From NCBI GenBank assembly GCA_963667605.2, contig CAXXUZ010000002.1, positions 1 to 64,000 of the forward strand: 64,000 nucleotides of DNA. The letters are read 5' to 3'. The notes below the pieces were generated by a model. It saw only the letters and a program-made list of their open reading frames with translations, was not told the origin of the DNA and made no database searches. The DNA comes from JADLGL01 sp963667605. GTDB taxonomy: Bacteria; Pseudomonadota; Alphaproteobacteria; Rhizobiales; Kaistiaceae. Below, piece after piece: positions 7,896 to 19,200 of the stretch; the first letter of the stretch is position 1, and every line of letters begins with the position of its first letter. Made by a program: the position numbers and the translations under genes.

Positions 7896-8972
7896 TTAGG
7901 CCGCGACCGCGCCCCATCCATCGCCGTAGAGCCCCGTCAGCCGCTCGAAATAGGCCTCATATTGAGCGCCGACGACATCGAGAGAGTACCGGGCCTCAAC
8001 GCGTGCGCGGATGTCAGCGGCGGGCAGCAGCCGATTGAGCCGGCCGGCTGCGTCGACGAATTCTTGCAGCGTTCGACAGCGAAACCCTGTCTCGGCGTGC
8101 CCCACGGTCTCGGTGAAAGCGCCCCAATCGGTAGTGATCACCGGCGTGCCACAGGCCATCGCCTCGATCACGACGTTGCCGAAGGGCTCCAGATAGAGCG
8201 TCGGAGCAAATAGCGCGCGAGCCCAAGATAGCAGCTCGCCGCGCTGAGAGGGCGTGACAACGCCGGCATATTCGACGCCGTCGGGCGCGGTGCCGGGTCC
8301 CGCGACGATCAGCCTGACCTTTGCGGCCGCCGCCGCCTGCATCGCAACATCGAGACCCTTTTGTGCATCGAGGCGCCCCATGAACAGGAAGTAGTCGTCC
8401 TTCTCGGCTCGGAGCGGAAACTGATCCGGATCCAAATATCCTGGGATCACCGCATCGTAGAAATTGCCTGTCACCCGATGGACCTCGCCCGGGCCAGCCA
8501 GCGCTCCGTAGACCGCGTGCATCCAGGCATAGCTCTCGAACACTCGGAAGTTGGAGAACACGCCGCCATAGCCGACACCGAACTCAACGGCCATCAGATA
8601 CTGGACCATTTGGTCGATCGGCTTGTGAGCGTTTCCGCCAATCAAGCAGAGGAAATCGCGCGGCTCGGCACGTTCGATAATTGCCGCCGCCGCCGCGCTG
8701 TTGAACTTCCGCCAGTGGGGCAACGACGGGTCGAAGGGCGCCGAAGTGTAGTGCGGCAGACCGGCGACCACCGCTTGGCGCTCGTTCTCATTAAGGCAGG
8801 GAATGAGCTCGTCGCTTGGCGCATCCGATTTGGCGCCGGCCGCGTAGAGGAACACGGTGTGCCCGAGCGATTTCATCATCCGGCAAAAGCCGATGACCTT
8901 CATCGTGTAGGCGCAGGCCGAGAACTCGGCCGTGGCCTGAGTGTGGGGAAGGGAGACGACGTGGAAGCGCAT
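7896..8972 (-). CDS. Glycosyltransferase, GT4-like
   Basis: 358 residues with two Rossmann halves. The C-terminal half has the GT-B retaining signature EPFGNVVIEAMACGTPVI (nucleotide-sugar binding Glu residues) and FLFMGRLDAQKGLD at the domain junction. The N-terminus (VSLPHTQATAEFSACAYTMK) is of a type I associate with phage-borne and capsule-type glycosyltransferases. It would move a sugar from a nucleotide donor to an unknown acceptor. Its neighbours are an IS630 upstream of the lysis block and an IS3 copy 5 bases before its start, which probably replaced its promoter. A phage gene modifying host surface or DNA is possible; a host gene is not excluded. Confidence 0.8.
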   Translation of the reverse strand: MRFHVVSLPHTQATAEFSACAYTMKVIGFCRMMKSLGHTVFLYAAGAKSDAPSDELIPCLNENERQAVVAGLPHYTSAPFDPSLPHWRKFNSAAAAAIIERAEPRDFLCLIGGNAHKPIDQMVQYLMAVEFGVGYGGVFSNFRVFESYAWMHAVYGALAGPGEVHRVTGNFYDAVIPGYLDPDQFPLRAEKDDYFLFMGRLDAQKGLDVAMQAAAAAKVRLIVAGPGTAPDGVEYAGVVTPSQRGELLSWARALFAPTLYLEPFGNVVIEAMACGTPVITTDWGAFTETVGHAETGFRCRTLQEFVDAAGRLNRLLPAADIRARVEARYSLDVVGAQYEAYFERLTGLYGDGWGAVAA

Positions 8973-9052
8973 GGCCCTGTCCGTCGTCAGGTAATTTGGA
9001 ACCGATGAGCGGCCTGATTTAAGAGAGGGTTCGGTCCATCTGGTTGGTCATT

Positions 9053-10033
9053 TTATGCGGCGGTTTTGCGGTATTGCAAGCGCCGGGTTTGTAGCGTCTT
9101 TTGTTTGATCTTTTCTCTTTTCAACAGGATGGTCTGGCCGCGCCCGAAGTAGACATCGGCCGGCGTGAGGTTGCCCAGGCTCTCGTGGTAGCGGTGATAA
9201 TTGTAGTGGCCGACGAAGGCCTCGATCTGTGTCTCCAAGTCGCCAGGCAGATAGTAATTTTCCAAAAGGATGCGGTTCTTCAGGGTTTGATGCCAACGCT
9301 CGATCTTGCCCTGGGTTTACGGATGATAGGGAGCGCCGCGAATGTGCTCCATATCGCGGTCGTCGAGCCATTTGGCCAGATCGTCGGCGATGTAGCTGGA
9401 GCCGTTGTCAGACAGGAGCCGTGGCTTGTGAATGACCGTTGCCCGATCGCGACCTGACGCCTTGAGCGCCAGTTCCAGCGTATCGGTGACGTCCTCGGCC
9501 TTCATCGTGGTGCAGAGCTTCCACGCGATAATGGTGCGCGAGAAGTCGTCGAGCACGGTGGAGAGGTAGAACCAGCCCCAATCAATGACCTTGAGGTAAG
9601 TGAAGTCGGTCTGCCAGAGCTGGTTTGGCGCCGTGGTCTTGTCCTGGAACTCGTCGGACGCCTTGAGGACGATAAAGGCCGGGCTGGTGATCAGATCATG
9701 GGCCTTGAGCAGTCGATAAACCGAGGATTCCGATACAAAGTAGCCCTCTGTGTCTGTGAACCGGACAGCCAGTTCCCGCGGCGACAGATCCGTCTCGTCC
9801 AGCGCCAGCTGTACGATCCGGTCTCTCACCTCATCGGGGATACGGTTCCAGACTTGGCCAGGCCGCGAGCGGCGGTCCTCCAGGGCCTCCGGTCCGCCGG
9901 TCAGACAGCGGTCGTACCAGCGATAAAACGAGGTGCGGGGAATGCCCAACTGCGCCAGCGTGCGCTTGGCCGGCAGATGGGATCGCTCAACCAGCCGGAT
10001 GATCTCCAGCTTCTCCGATAGTGGATACCTCAT
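9053..10033 (-). pseudogene. IS3-family transposase OrfB, interrupted by TAA (copy A1)
   Basis: An rve-type integrase catalytic domain with LWQTDFTYLK (first Asp), LSDNGSSY (second Asp) and, after the stop, QGKIERWHQTLKN (the Glu). A TAA at 9317-9319 replaces the expected Gln codon in YHPQTQGK, so the translated product lacks the catalytic Glu. The start ATG overlaps the orfA stop (ATGA). Without suppression the element cannot transpose by itself. Confidence 0.9.
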
Positions 10034-10411
10034 GCCTCCTCTCCCCCATCCGCGATCATGCTTTTTTTGAGTAGACGGTTGTCCAGCGTCAGGTCAGCAA
10101 CGGCCTCCTTGAGTGCCAGTGCCTCACTGCGAAGATGCCGGACCTCATCGGAGGTAGCCTCACGGGCAGTGTCACCCGCCAGGCGCTTCTTCCCGGCCTC
10201 CAGGAAGTCCTTCGACCAGCGGTAATAGAGGTTCTGGTTGATCCCCTCACGGCGACACAGCTCAGCGATACTGTCCTCGCCGCGCAGGCCCTCCAGAACG
10301 ATCCCGGATCTTCTCTTCGGCGCCGAACTGCCGACGAGTCGCCCGCCGGATGTCCTTCACGACCTTCTCGGCCGATGCTTTCTGGTGATTGGTGTTCCGT
10401 CTCATCTTCAA
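10030..10411 (-). pseudogene. IS3-family OrfA, 1-bp frameshift (copy A1)
   Basis: Same gene as 23611-23991 but with one additional C near 10303 that breaks the frame inside the helix-turn-helix region. The product of IS3 OrfA binds the element ends and normally combines with OrfB by frameshifting. The intact version is in copy A2. Confidence 0.85.
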
Positions 10412-10491
10412 TCCCTCGTGGGTTAAGATGAGCCAGAAACCCTCTCTTGTTCAATCCGCCCAATCTGTCCCAGGGGCGCTGACGCCGGACA

Positions 10492-10750
10492 GGAGACACA
10501 GATCGAGGCCTTCGTCGGCCACTACAATTATCACCGCTACCACGAGAGCCTGGGCAACCTCACGCCAGCCGATGTCTACTTCGGGCGCGGCCAGACCATC
10601 CTGTTGAAAAGAGAAAAGATCAAACAAAAGACGCTACAAACCCGGCGCTTGCAATACCGCAAAACCGCCGCATAAAATGACCAACCAGATGGGCCGAACC
10701 CTCTCTTAAATCAGCCCGCTCATCGGTTCCAAATTACCTGACGACGGACA
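10492..10750 (+). mobile_element. Fragment of the same IS3 element (3' end), inverted
   Basis: Begins exactly at the right end of copy A1 and matches the last 259 bases of the element in plus orientation. It encodes the OrfB tail (QIEAFVGHYNYHRYHESLG) and ends with the terminal sequence CTGACGACGGACA at 10750. Its missing 5' part has a counterpart at 22445-22558, next to copy A2. Confidence 0.9.
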
Positions 10751-10882
10751 AGATAGAGGAAGTTCGCGATTTCGCATTCCTCGTAGCTCTTCACCTCATC
10801 GCCCTTCAGCGACCGGATGTCATTCCGGCGAATATAGTTCCAGTACGCGCCCCAGTTTGCGAACTCGTGCTCGCTCCTGTAG
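10751..10882 (-). pseudogene. UvrD-type DNA helicase remnant
   Basis: A 44-codon open stretch reads ANWGAYWNYIRRNDIRSLKG followed by VKSYEECEIANFLYL. The segment SYEE..IANFLYL is typical of the region before the helicase domain in UvrD/helicase IV-like proteins. It is cut on one side by the IS3 fragment (10750) and on the other by a second IS3-type fragment. The rest of the helicase is not in the window. Confidence 0.55.
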
Positions 10883-11212
10883 GGGGCGAACCCGCTCCAC
10901 GATCAACTCCGCGATCTTGGCGTGAAGATCGCGGACCTCGCTCTCATGGTCCCGGACCCGCCGCTCGGCGCCCTTCGAGAACACCTCGACCAGACCCTCG
11001 ATCGCCTGGCGCTTCCAGGCACCGACCTGGTTCGGGTGGACCTGGTGCTGCGAGGCGATCTCCTGAAGCGTCCGGTCGCCCCGAAGCGCCTCCAGCGCCA
11101 CCTTCGCCTTCAACTCCCCCGAAAACCTGCGTCGCTTGCTGCTCATCTGCATTCCTCCGTCAGACGGTGGAATACACCTTAACGACCTGTCCGATTTTCC
11201 GGCGCCACCTCA
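10883..11212 (-). mobile_element. Fragment of a second IS3-family element with orfA 5' part
   Basis: From ATG 11152 the frame reads an IS3 OrfA start with a helix-turn-helix (LQEIASQHQVHPNQVGAWKR), matching the IS150/IS911-type OrfA, up to AELIVER, where it joins the helicase remnant in another frame. The likely element end is TGAGGTGGCGCC at about 11200-11212 (read on the minus strand). This is a different element from copies A1/A2. No orfB is left. Confidence 0.7.
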
Positions 11213-11257
11213 CCGCACCCGGCAGCAGAAACCAATAGGCATGGGACCCGGACAGGC

Positions 11258-11434
11258 TGGGCGAGAACTGCATGGGTTGAATGCAGAGTGGGGCAGCATC
11301 GTAGGTCCCCACTGTTCGGCCGGTCATTCCTTAGTGTAGCTATTGACCCCTTCGCGCCGCCCGCAGTCGCGATGGCGCACGCCTATGGCGTGATGCTGAA
11401 ATATCGAACTGGATCGTGGATCATAGGCGCATGA
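11258..11434 (+). pseudogene. C-terminal remnant of a gene upstream of the methylase
   Basis: An open frame with no start ends in AHAYGVMLKYRTGSWIIGA and stops at TGA 11432-11434, overlapping ATG 11431 of the methylase gene (ATGA). That overlap suggests a former operon partner whose 5' part was removed together with the IS fragments. The family cannot be named from this stretch. Confidence 0.3.
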
Positions 11435-14400
11435 GCCTCGACATCGCATTTCAGGGGAGCCTCTTCGCCAGCGATTTCCTGCGCGACGCCATCACCCGAT
11501 CGCCCGACTGGCAGGAACTGGACGACGCGTCGCTGGAAGAATTCGAGGCCGCGCTGCGCGCGATCTTCGACCGCTTCCCGGCCGCCGCATCGCCCAACGA
11601 AAGCCAGACCGAAAATGATCTGATCTGGCCCGTCCTCGTACGGCTTGGGTGGACGGCGAGCCTGCGACAGCAAAACCTGAGCGCATACGGCCGAGTGGAC
11701 GTGCCGGACGGCTTGCTGTTCGCGGATGAAGCGGCGAAGGGCCAAGCCAACGGCTTCGCCGAGGAATGGCGGCGCTACGAGCTCGGCCTTGCAGTGGTGG
11801 AGTCCAAGCGTTGGCTGCGTCCGCTCGACCGCCGCTCCGGGCGGCATGGCGAGGAGACAGCACCGTCGACGCAGATGCTGCGCTACCTGCGGCGGATCGA
11901 CGATGTAACCACGGGCAGGCTCCGCTGGGGCATTCTTACCGACGGCGCGCGGTGGCGGCTCTACTACCAGGGCGCGCGGTCGGTCTCCGAGCAGTTCTTC
12001 GAGGTCGATCTCGCTGCGCTCCTCGACCTTCCCGGCCATAACGACGGCCTGTTTGCGCTCGACGCGGCGGAGCGCCGCCACTGGCTCAAGGTGTTCGCGC
12101 TGGTCTTCCGGCGCGAGGCCTTTCTGCCGGGCGCAGCCGACGCGCGCACCTTCCATCAGCGCGCCATCGCGGAAGGTCGCTTCTACGAGGAGCGGGTCGC
12201 CGCTAACCTCTCCGATCTGGTCTTCGGCCAGGTCTTTCCTGAGCTCGCACGTGCGATCGCTGCGGCTGAGCCGGACGCGCCTCTGTCGGAGGTGCGCGAG
12301 GCCGCCCTGCTGCTGCTCTACCGGCTTCTCTTCATCCTCTATGCCGAGGACCGCGACCTGCTGCCCGTCCGCGACGGGCGTTACGACGACTACGCGCTGC
12401 GCGACAAGGTTCGCGGCGATGTGGGCCGCCGCAAGGACCAGGGCGATGTCTTCTCCGAGACTGCTGCGCGCTATTGGTCGGTTGTGGCCGATCTCTGCCG
12501 CGCCATCGACCAGGGCGACGCTGCCATCGGCCTGCCGCCCTACAATGGCGGCCTCTTCGACCGGGAGCGCGCGCCGCTTCTCGACCGCATCCGGCTCGGC
12601 GACCGGGTCATGGCCGATGTCATCGACGCCCTGTCGTTCGAGCAGGGCTCGGCCGGCCGCCGCTACATCAACTATCGCGATCTCGGCGTCCGCCGGCTCG
12701 GCTCGATCTACGAGCGTCTGCTGGAACACGAACTCGCGCCCGACGGCGACGGGGTGGCCGTCCGCCCCAATATCTTCGTCCGCAAGGGTTCGGGCAGCTA
12801 CTACACGCCGGATGACCTGGTCGGACTCATCGTCGAGGAAACGATCGGGCCGCTCGTGCAGGCGCGCACGGACGCCTTCGAGGCGGAAGCCGGGCGAATG
12901 CCGGCAGACGGACCTGAGCGCGAGCGGGCGGTTGCGCGGCTCGCAGCGCTCGACCCGGCCGAGGCGATTCTCGCGCTCAGGGTCTGCGACCCGGCCATGG
13001 GGTCCGGGCACTTCCTGGTCAGTCTGGTCGACTATCTCGCCGACGGAGTGATCGCGGCCATGGCCGAGGCGGAAGCGCTGGCCGAGGGCTATGTTTCGCC
13101 GCTCGTGGGCCGCATCCAGGCCATCCGCGACCGGATCGTGGCGAACGCCGAGGAGCGCGCTTGGGCCATCGACCGGGACCGGCTCGACGACCGCCACATC
13201 GTCCGGCGCATGGTCCTCAAGCGCTGCGTCTACGGCGTCGACAAGAACCCCATGGCGGTCGAGCTGGCCAAGGTCGCGCTCTGGCTGCACACCTTCACGG
13301 TCGGCGCGCCGCTCAGCTTCCTGGATCACCACCTCCGCTGCGGCGACAGCCTGTTCGGGGCATGGGCGCGGGGCGGAATCGACAAGGCTGCCGAATACGG
13401 CGGCCCGTTGCTCTTGCATGGCTCCATCAGGCAGGCGGAACTGTCCGCACTGGAGATGCGGACGATCGAGGAGCTGACCGACGCCGAGATCGCCGAGGCG
13501 CACCGCTCCGCCGAGACCTTCGCCCAGGTGGAGGAGGCCACCGCGCCGCTGGATGCCGTCCTCTCCCTGGTGCATGCCATCGACTGGCTGGAGGTCAAGG
13601 ACCACGAGGGCCGGACGGCGCTGCAGTCCTTCTTCGGCGGACTTCTCGGCGATCCCATCGAGATCGCGCTGGGCCGGGCCGAGGTCTCGGCGGAGCGCCC
13701 GGAGGGCGCGCGCTTCGCCGAACTGCTGCAAGAGGCTCGCCGCCTTGTCGACGAGGAACGCTTCCTCAACTGGCAGGCGGCCTTCCCCGGCGTCTGGACA
13801 AATTGGCAGAACGTGAGACCCGAAGGTGGCTTCGACGCCGTCATCGGCAACCCGCCCTGGGACCGGATGAAGCTGCAACAGGTGGAATGGTTCGCTACAC
13901 GCCGGCGCGAGATCGCGCTCGCACCGCGTGCGGCCGACCGCAAGCGCATGATCGCGGCACTGGAACAGGCTGGCGATCCCCTGGCTCAGGACTATGCGTT
14001 TGCGAGCGAACGGGCGGCGATGGCTGCCCGAATGGCGCGGCGCTTGGGCGACTATCCGCTGCTCTCTAGCGGGGACGTGAATCTCTATTCGCTCTTTCGT
14101 CGAGCGCGCGATGACGCTGGTGAAGCCCGACGGCATGGTCGGGCTTCTCACGCCCTCCGGCATCGCGTCGGACAAGACGGCGGCACGGTTCTTCAAGGGT
14201 GTGGCGACGGAAGGGCGGTTGAAGGCGCTCTACGATTTCGAGAACAAGAAGGTGTTCTTCCCCGACGTTCACGCGTCCTTCAAGTTCTGCATCTTTGTCG
14301 CCAGCCCATCGCCAATGGGTAAGGCCGCCAATTGCGCGTTTTACCTCCACGATATCTCCGAGCGCGACGACCCTGAGCGTTGTTTCCCGCTGTCGGCGGA

Positions 14401-15496
14401 GACCTTTGCCCGCGTCAACCCGAATACCGGCACCGCACCCATCTTCCGCTCCCGCCGCGACGCCGCGCTGACCACGGCGATCTACGGCCGCCTGCCGGTG
14501 CTGGTGGACCGCTCGTCGGGCGAGGAGGTGAAGGCGTGGCCGGTGAGGTACGCGAGGATGTTCGATATGACCAACGATTCTGGACTGTTCCGCACGCGCA
14601 CGGAGCTTGAGGAACGGGAGGGTGCCTGGGGGCCCATCGGCGGCAACCGCTTTGCCAGCCTGGCCGGCAACTGGGTGCCCCTCTACGAGGGCAAGATGGT
14701 GCAGGCGTTCGATCACCGCGCCGCCAGCGTCGTCGTCAATCTCGAAAATCAGCATCGGCCTGCGCAGCCCGAGCCGGCGACGCGCGATCAGCACCGAAAC
14801 CCCGAGTGGCTGCCCGCCCCGCAGTTCTGGGTGCCGGAAGGGGAAACATCGGGACTTAGCAGTACATTCATCCTAGCGCTCAAGCACGTCACTGCTGCGA
14901 CCAATGTACGTACGATGATTGCAGCATTGATCCCCGCGGCTGGGGCCGGCAATTCTCTGCCGTTGTTGGCAAAGGAAGATAACAATTACGCCAGAACTGC
15001 CGCCATCGCAGTTGGGAATCTAAATTCGGTGCCACTCGATTATGTTACACGCCAAAAGATTCAAGGGCAGAACCTCAACTGGTTTGTTCTGGAACAACTC
15101 ACCGTCGTCCCGGTCGATCGCTACGAGAGTGTCCGCTTCGGGCCGAAGACGGCGGGTGAGATCGTGCGCGAGGCGGTGCTGGAGCTGACTTACACGGCCC
15201 ATGACATGGCCCCGTTCGCCCGCGACATGGGCCATGTCAATGCCGCCGGCGACGTGCTACCGCCCTTCGCGTGGGACGAAGATCGGCGCCTCTTCCTTCG
15301 TGCGAAGCTGGACGCGGTGTTCTTCCACCTCTACGGCATCACCGACCGGGACGACGTGCGTTACGTCTACTCCACCTTTCCTATCGTCGAGCGGGAGGAG
15401 ACGGCCGCCTACAGTACCTACCGCTCCCGCGAGCTCTGCCTCGCCTGGATGAACGCCCTCGCCAGCGGCGATCCGGACGCAGAGATCATACTGTAG
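11431..15496 (+). pseudogene. Type IIG-like Eco57I-family restriction-modification protein, one frameshift
   Basis: About 1355 codons if the slip is repaired. The N-terminal part (about 1-330) includes a nuclease-like stretch with VVESKRW (E-x-K). The methylase core carries motif I DPAMGSGHFL (from Asp520) and motif IV NPPW (from Asn807), the N6-adenine type; GSYYTPDDLV precedes it. The frame breaks at TTT 14095-14097, where one extra T turns LFVERAMTL into LFRRARDDA; the second frame continues MVGLLTPSGIASDK to a normal C-terminus. The substrate would be a specific DNA site. ATG 11431 is chosen because it overlaps an upstream stop. The protein would be one-polypeptide restriction and modification, inactive as read unless frameshifting occurs. 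Confidence 0.8.
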
Positions 15497-15555
15497 GAGG
15501 AATAAGGGCGGCTCGTTTCCCGGCTCCCGAAGATTGTGCAGAAGAAGGGAAATCC

Positions 15556-16074
15556 ATGTATGCCCACCACATCGACTTCCTGGAGCTCCTGAACGGACAG
15601 GTCCAGTACGTCGTGCCGCGCTGGCAGCGCCGCTACCGCTGGGGTCAATCCGACGTCGAACGGCTGGTCGAGGACCTCGTGACGGTCTCGATCGCCGGCC
15701 CTGACGCAGCGCACTACGGCGGCACGCTCCTCACCTTCCCGGAGCCCGGCCCGGTGGGGGTGGTGAAGACCTTTCGGGTCGTCGACGGCCAACAAAGGCT
15801 GACGACTGTGAGCATCCTCCTGGCATGCATCGCCGCCCAGCTCGGAACCGACGGCCAATGCGGCGACTGGACCGCGCAGATCATTCGCGACGATCGACTG
15901 ACGAATCCCGGAAAATCCCCGGAAAAGCGCCGCAAGCTGAGGCTCCAGAACGGAGATGAGGAAGAATACCGGCTTGGCCTCGAAGGCACGCCGACGAGCG
16001 CCGGCGCCGTGGCCCAAGCCTGGAAAATCGCGCGCCGTCTGGTTGCCCGCAAGCCTCTCGAATTCACTCAATAA
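15556..16074 (+). pseudogene. DUF262 (GmrS/DndB-like) protein, C-terminally truncated
   Basis: 172 residues from ATG 15556 behind GAAGAAGGGA. The N-terminus has the DUF262 signatures VPRWQRRYRW and VVDGQQRLTT. In GmrSD-type modification-dependent enzymes this domain hydrolyses NTP and is followed by a DUF1524 HNH nuclease. Family members run to 500-700 residues; here the frame ends at a non-conserved tail (ARKPLEFTQ), so the nuclease half is gone. It stands 59 bases downstream of the methylase gene, as if in one defence operon. Confidence 0.75.
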
Positions 16075-16238
16075 AGCCACATCCACGATCCTCACACCCT
16101 CAAACCTATACGGCTGTCTCCCAGTTCACCTTAGCGGCCTCTCTCCGCACCCCCCAAGCCATGCACGGCCGATAGGGATTGTATTGTGTCGCGCAACACA
16201 CTACAGTATCGCTTGTTATCCATCGAGAGGTCCATTCG
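16075..16238 (+). promoter_or_regulatory. Leader of the 1360-residue gene with operator-like palindrome
   Basis: TGTGTCGCGCAACACA at 16185-16200 has perfect 5-base arms (TGTGT/ACACA), 39 bases before the start. The gene behind it begins with a HigA-like DNA-binding domain, a class that usually represses its own promoter. GAGAGG (16224-16229) is the ribosome site. No certain -35/-10 pair. Confidence 0.4.
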
Positions 16239-19200
16239 ATGCAGAACCGGCCACCCAATACCGAGCATCCTGCCGCCTTCATCAGGGCGCATATAATCCC
16301 ATCAGGGATGACGGTGACGGATGCCGCCGCGAGGCTAGGCGTTGGCCGCCCCGCCTTGTCGAACATGTTGAACGGCAGATCGGCGCTATCTCAACAAATG
16401 GCTGTCCGGTTGGAAAAAGCTTTTGGGGCCGATAGCAGGGACCTTCTGGAGCGTCAGGCGTCATTCGATCGAGCAGATCGCGTCAGCGAAGAGAAAGTCA
16501 TCGCTGTTCCCAGCTATGTCCCTGAATTCCTGACCATCAAGGCACGCCAAATTCACGAGTGGCCCAATCACAATTTGGAAGCTCGGCAGCTGTTTGCAGT
16601 GCTACTGAGAAAACTCGTGAACTCGACAGGCCGCGACCTGCAGCGCGTCGACTTCCCCGGGTATGACAACGCAGAGGACAGTGGCTGGGATGGCCTGGTC
16701 GAGGCGGACTCGGCAACACCGTGGCTTACTGAAGGTCAGTCCGGATGGGAATTCGGGGTCAATCGGGACCCTGGCCGTAAAGCAGAAAAAGATTATTCAA
16801 CGCGCGTGAGGTCCATCTCCCCGTTCGAACGGGCCGGATACACCTTCATATTCGTGACTCCTCGCATATGGAACGGCAAGACGGCGTGGGCCAAAGGCAA
16901 ACTGGAAAAAGGGGAATGGAAGGAAGTACGGGCGTACGACGCCAGGGACCTTGAGCAGTGGCTTGACGTATCGATCTCTGCCCGCATGTGGTTCGCGGAG
17001 AAGCTCGAAATGCCGACCACCGGTTTCGAGACTCTTGACGAGAGTTGGCGCCGCTGGTCCAGGGCAAGCGAGCCGGAAATTTCGCCTGCGATTTTCAAGA
17101 CGGCTGTTACGGCGCATCGGCAAGCATTCAAAGACTGGCTTACTGCACCGAGCGAACGCCCATTTCTCGTTGCCGCCGATTCCGCGGATGAGGCATTGGC
17201 ATTTCTCGCCTGTATGTTCGAACAAGACGAGGTCGCATCAAAGTTGCGGGACCTCGCCGTTGTGTTCGACTCGGCTACAACCCTCCGGAAACTCGCAGCA
17301 TCGCCGTCCCCCTTTATCCCGGTAGTCTATTCCGAAGAAACTGAGCGAGAGTTGGCGGCAATATACCGTCAGCGGCATTGCATTGCGGTTCATACCCCAA
17401 ACGCCATCGACTCGAAGCCTGACGTCACCCTCCGTCCGTTAGACTACACCTCTTTCGAGGAAGCCCTTTCCGCTATGGGGTTTGAAAGAGAAGACGTCAA
17501 CAGGTACGCGCGAGAGTCAGGATGTTCCCCGACTGTCCTCAGGCGACGGCTGTCGAAAATTCAAGCTATCAGAACACCCGGCTGGGCTGAAGACGCCGGA
17601 ATCGCACGGAACCTGATTCCGATTACGATGGTCGGCGCCTGGCACGCAACGTCCAATGCAGACTGCGAGGCAGTGTGCATTCTCGCACGCAAGTCCTATC
17701 CCGATATTGAAGCAAGTATCTCGGACATGATGCGACTTCCGGATACACCTGTTTGGTCCATTGGCCAATATCGGGGTGTTGTCTCGAAAATCGACGCTTT
17801 GCACGCCATCCAACACCAGGTAGTCCAACAGGAAATCAAGGACTTCTTTTTTCTTGCAGAGTATGTCCTTTCCGAAATGGACCCGGCGCTTGAACTACCC
17901 CAAGATAGACGCTGGACTGCAGCTCTTTACGGTAAGGTACGCGATCACTCCGCCTCGCTGCGCGATAGCATCTGCGAAACCTTGGTCCTTCTTTCCGTAC
18001 ATGGAAATGATCTTTTCCGCGATCGCCTTGGAATCGATGTCCAAGCGTACGTGTCCAACCTCGTCCATACACTGCTCACACCTTTGACTATCGATAAGCT
18101 ACTCTCCCATCAAGACGATCTTCCCAACTTCGCGGAAGCGGCGCCGGATACTTTCCTGCGCTTGATCGAAGCCGATCTCAAACAACCCGCACCTGTCGTC
18201 ATCGGCCTTCTCAAACCCGTCGACAGCGCTCCGTTCAGTCGCAATCTGCGCTCTGGCTTGCTATGGGCATTGGAATGCCTCGCATGGAAGCACCTCGGAC
18301 GTGTCAGCCTAATACTCGCGCAATTGTCTAGAATCGCCATCGACGACAATTGGGTCAACAAGCCGATCAATAGCCTCTCAGCACTCTTCCGCTCTTGGAT
18401 GCCACGCACGGCCGCGCCTCTTGACGAACGAATCAAGACCCTCGAGATGCTAATGCAGAGGTTTCCTGATATCGGGTGGCAGTTATGTGTTGCTCAGCTG
18501 GATAGCGGTCCTCAAATGGCATTTCCCAGCCACCGTCCACGATGGCGTAATGACGCTTTCGGCGTTGGCAAAATGGCTACAGAAAGGGAATACGAGGCGT
18601 TTCGGCACAAGGCACTCGATCTCGCACTATCATGGCCAGAACATGGTGCAGAGACGCTAGGCGATCTGGTGGAACGGCTCCATGGTTTATCCGAAACACA
18701 ACAGGACGAGGTTTGGAAGTTGATCGACCTCTGGGTTGCTTCTCAACCGGACGACTTAGCAATGGCTTCGCTTCGCAACCGCATTCGCCAGTCTACGCTG
18801 ACGCGGCGCAGCCGCCGCCGCGGTCTGCGAGCTGCTGCCACAGACTTGGCTCGCCAAGCCTATGAACGGTTGGAGCCGTACGATCCCGTTATCCGCCATG
18901 CCGGGCTCTTCACCAGTTCCTGGATCGAGTTTTCCTTAGACGAGATCGATGAAGGCGAAGTCGACTACGAGAAACACACCCAAACTATTCGTAAACTTCG
19001 TACCGCGGCAATTTCGGAGATATGGGCCGAACTTGGATTTAACGGTTTGACCGCCCTACTGTCTCGCTGCGGCTCACCCACCTCTGTCGGTGACCTACTA
19101 GCACCAATCCTCACCGATACGGAAACGCAGGCCGCATTTATTCGCCAGAGCCTGTCGGTCACTGATCCGCCGCAAGAAATCATGGACTGGTGCATCCGAG

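Larger units (their letters stand above)
8978..10491 (-). mobile_element. IS3-family insertion sequence, copy A1
   Basis: 1514 bp with ends TGTCCGTCGTCAG and (reverse) TGTCCGGCGTCAG. Contains overlapping orfA and orfB. It is near-identical to copy A2 (22559-24071), differing by one extra C in orfA near 10303 and a few substitutions. Both copies share the same in-frame TAA in orfB. No matching target duplication flanks it. Its right end abuts a fragment of the same IS in reverse orientation. Confidence 0.92.

Noticed and set aside
11383..14196. A 937-codon open frame on the minus strand over the methylase gene
   Set aside because: High-GC codon bias leaves the antisense frame open. The translation is low-complexity (Arg, Ala, Asp) without motifs, while the plus strand has clear methylase motifs.
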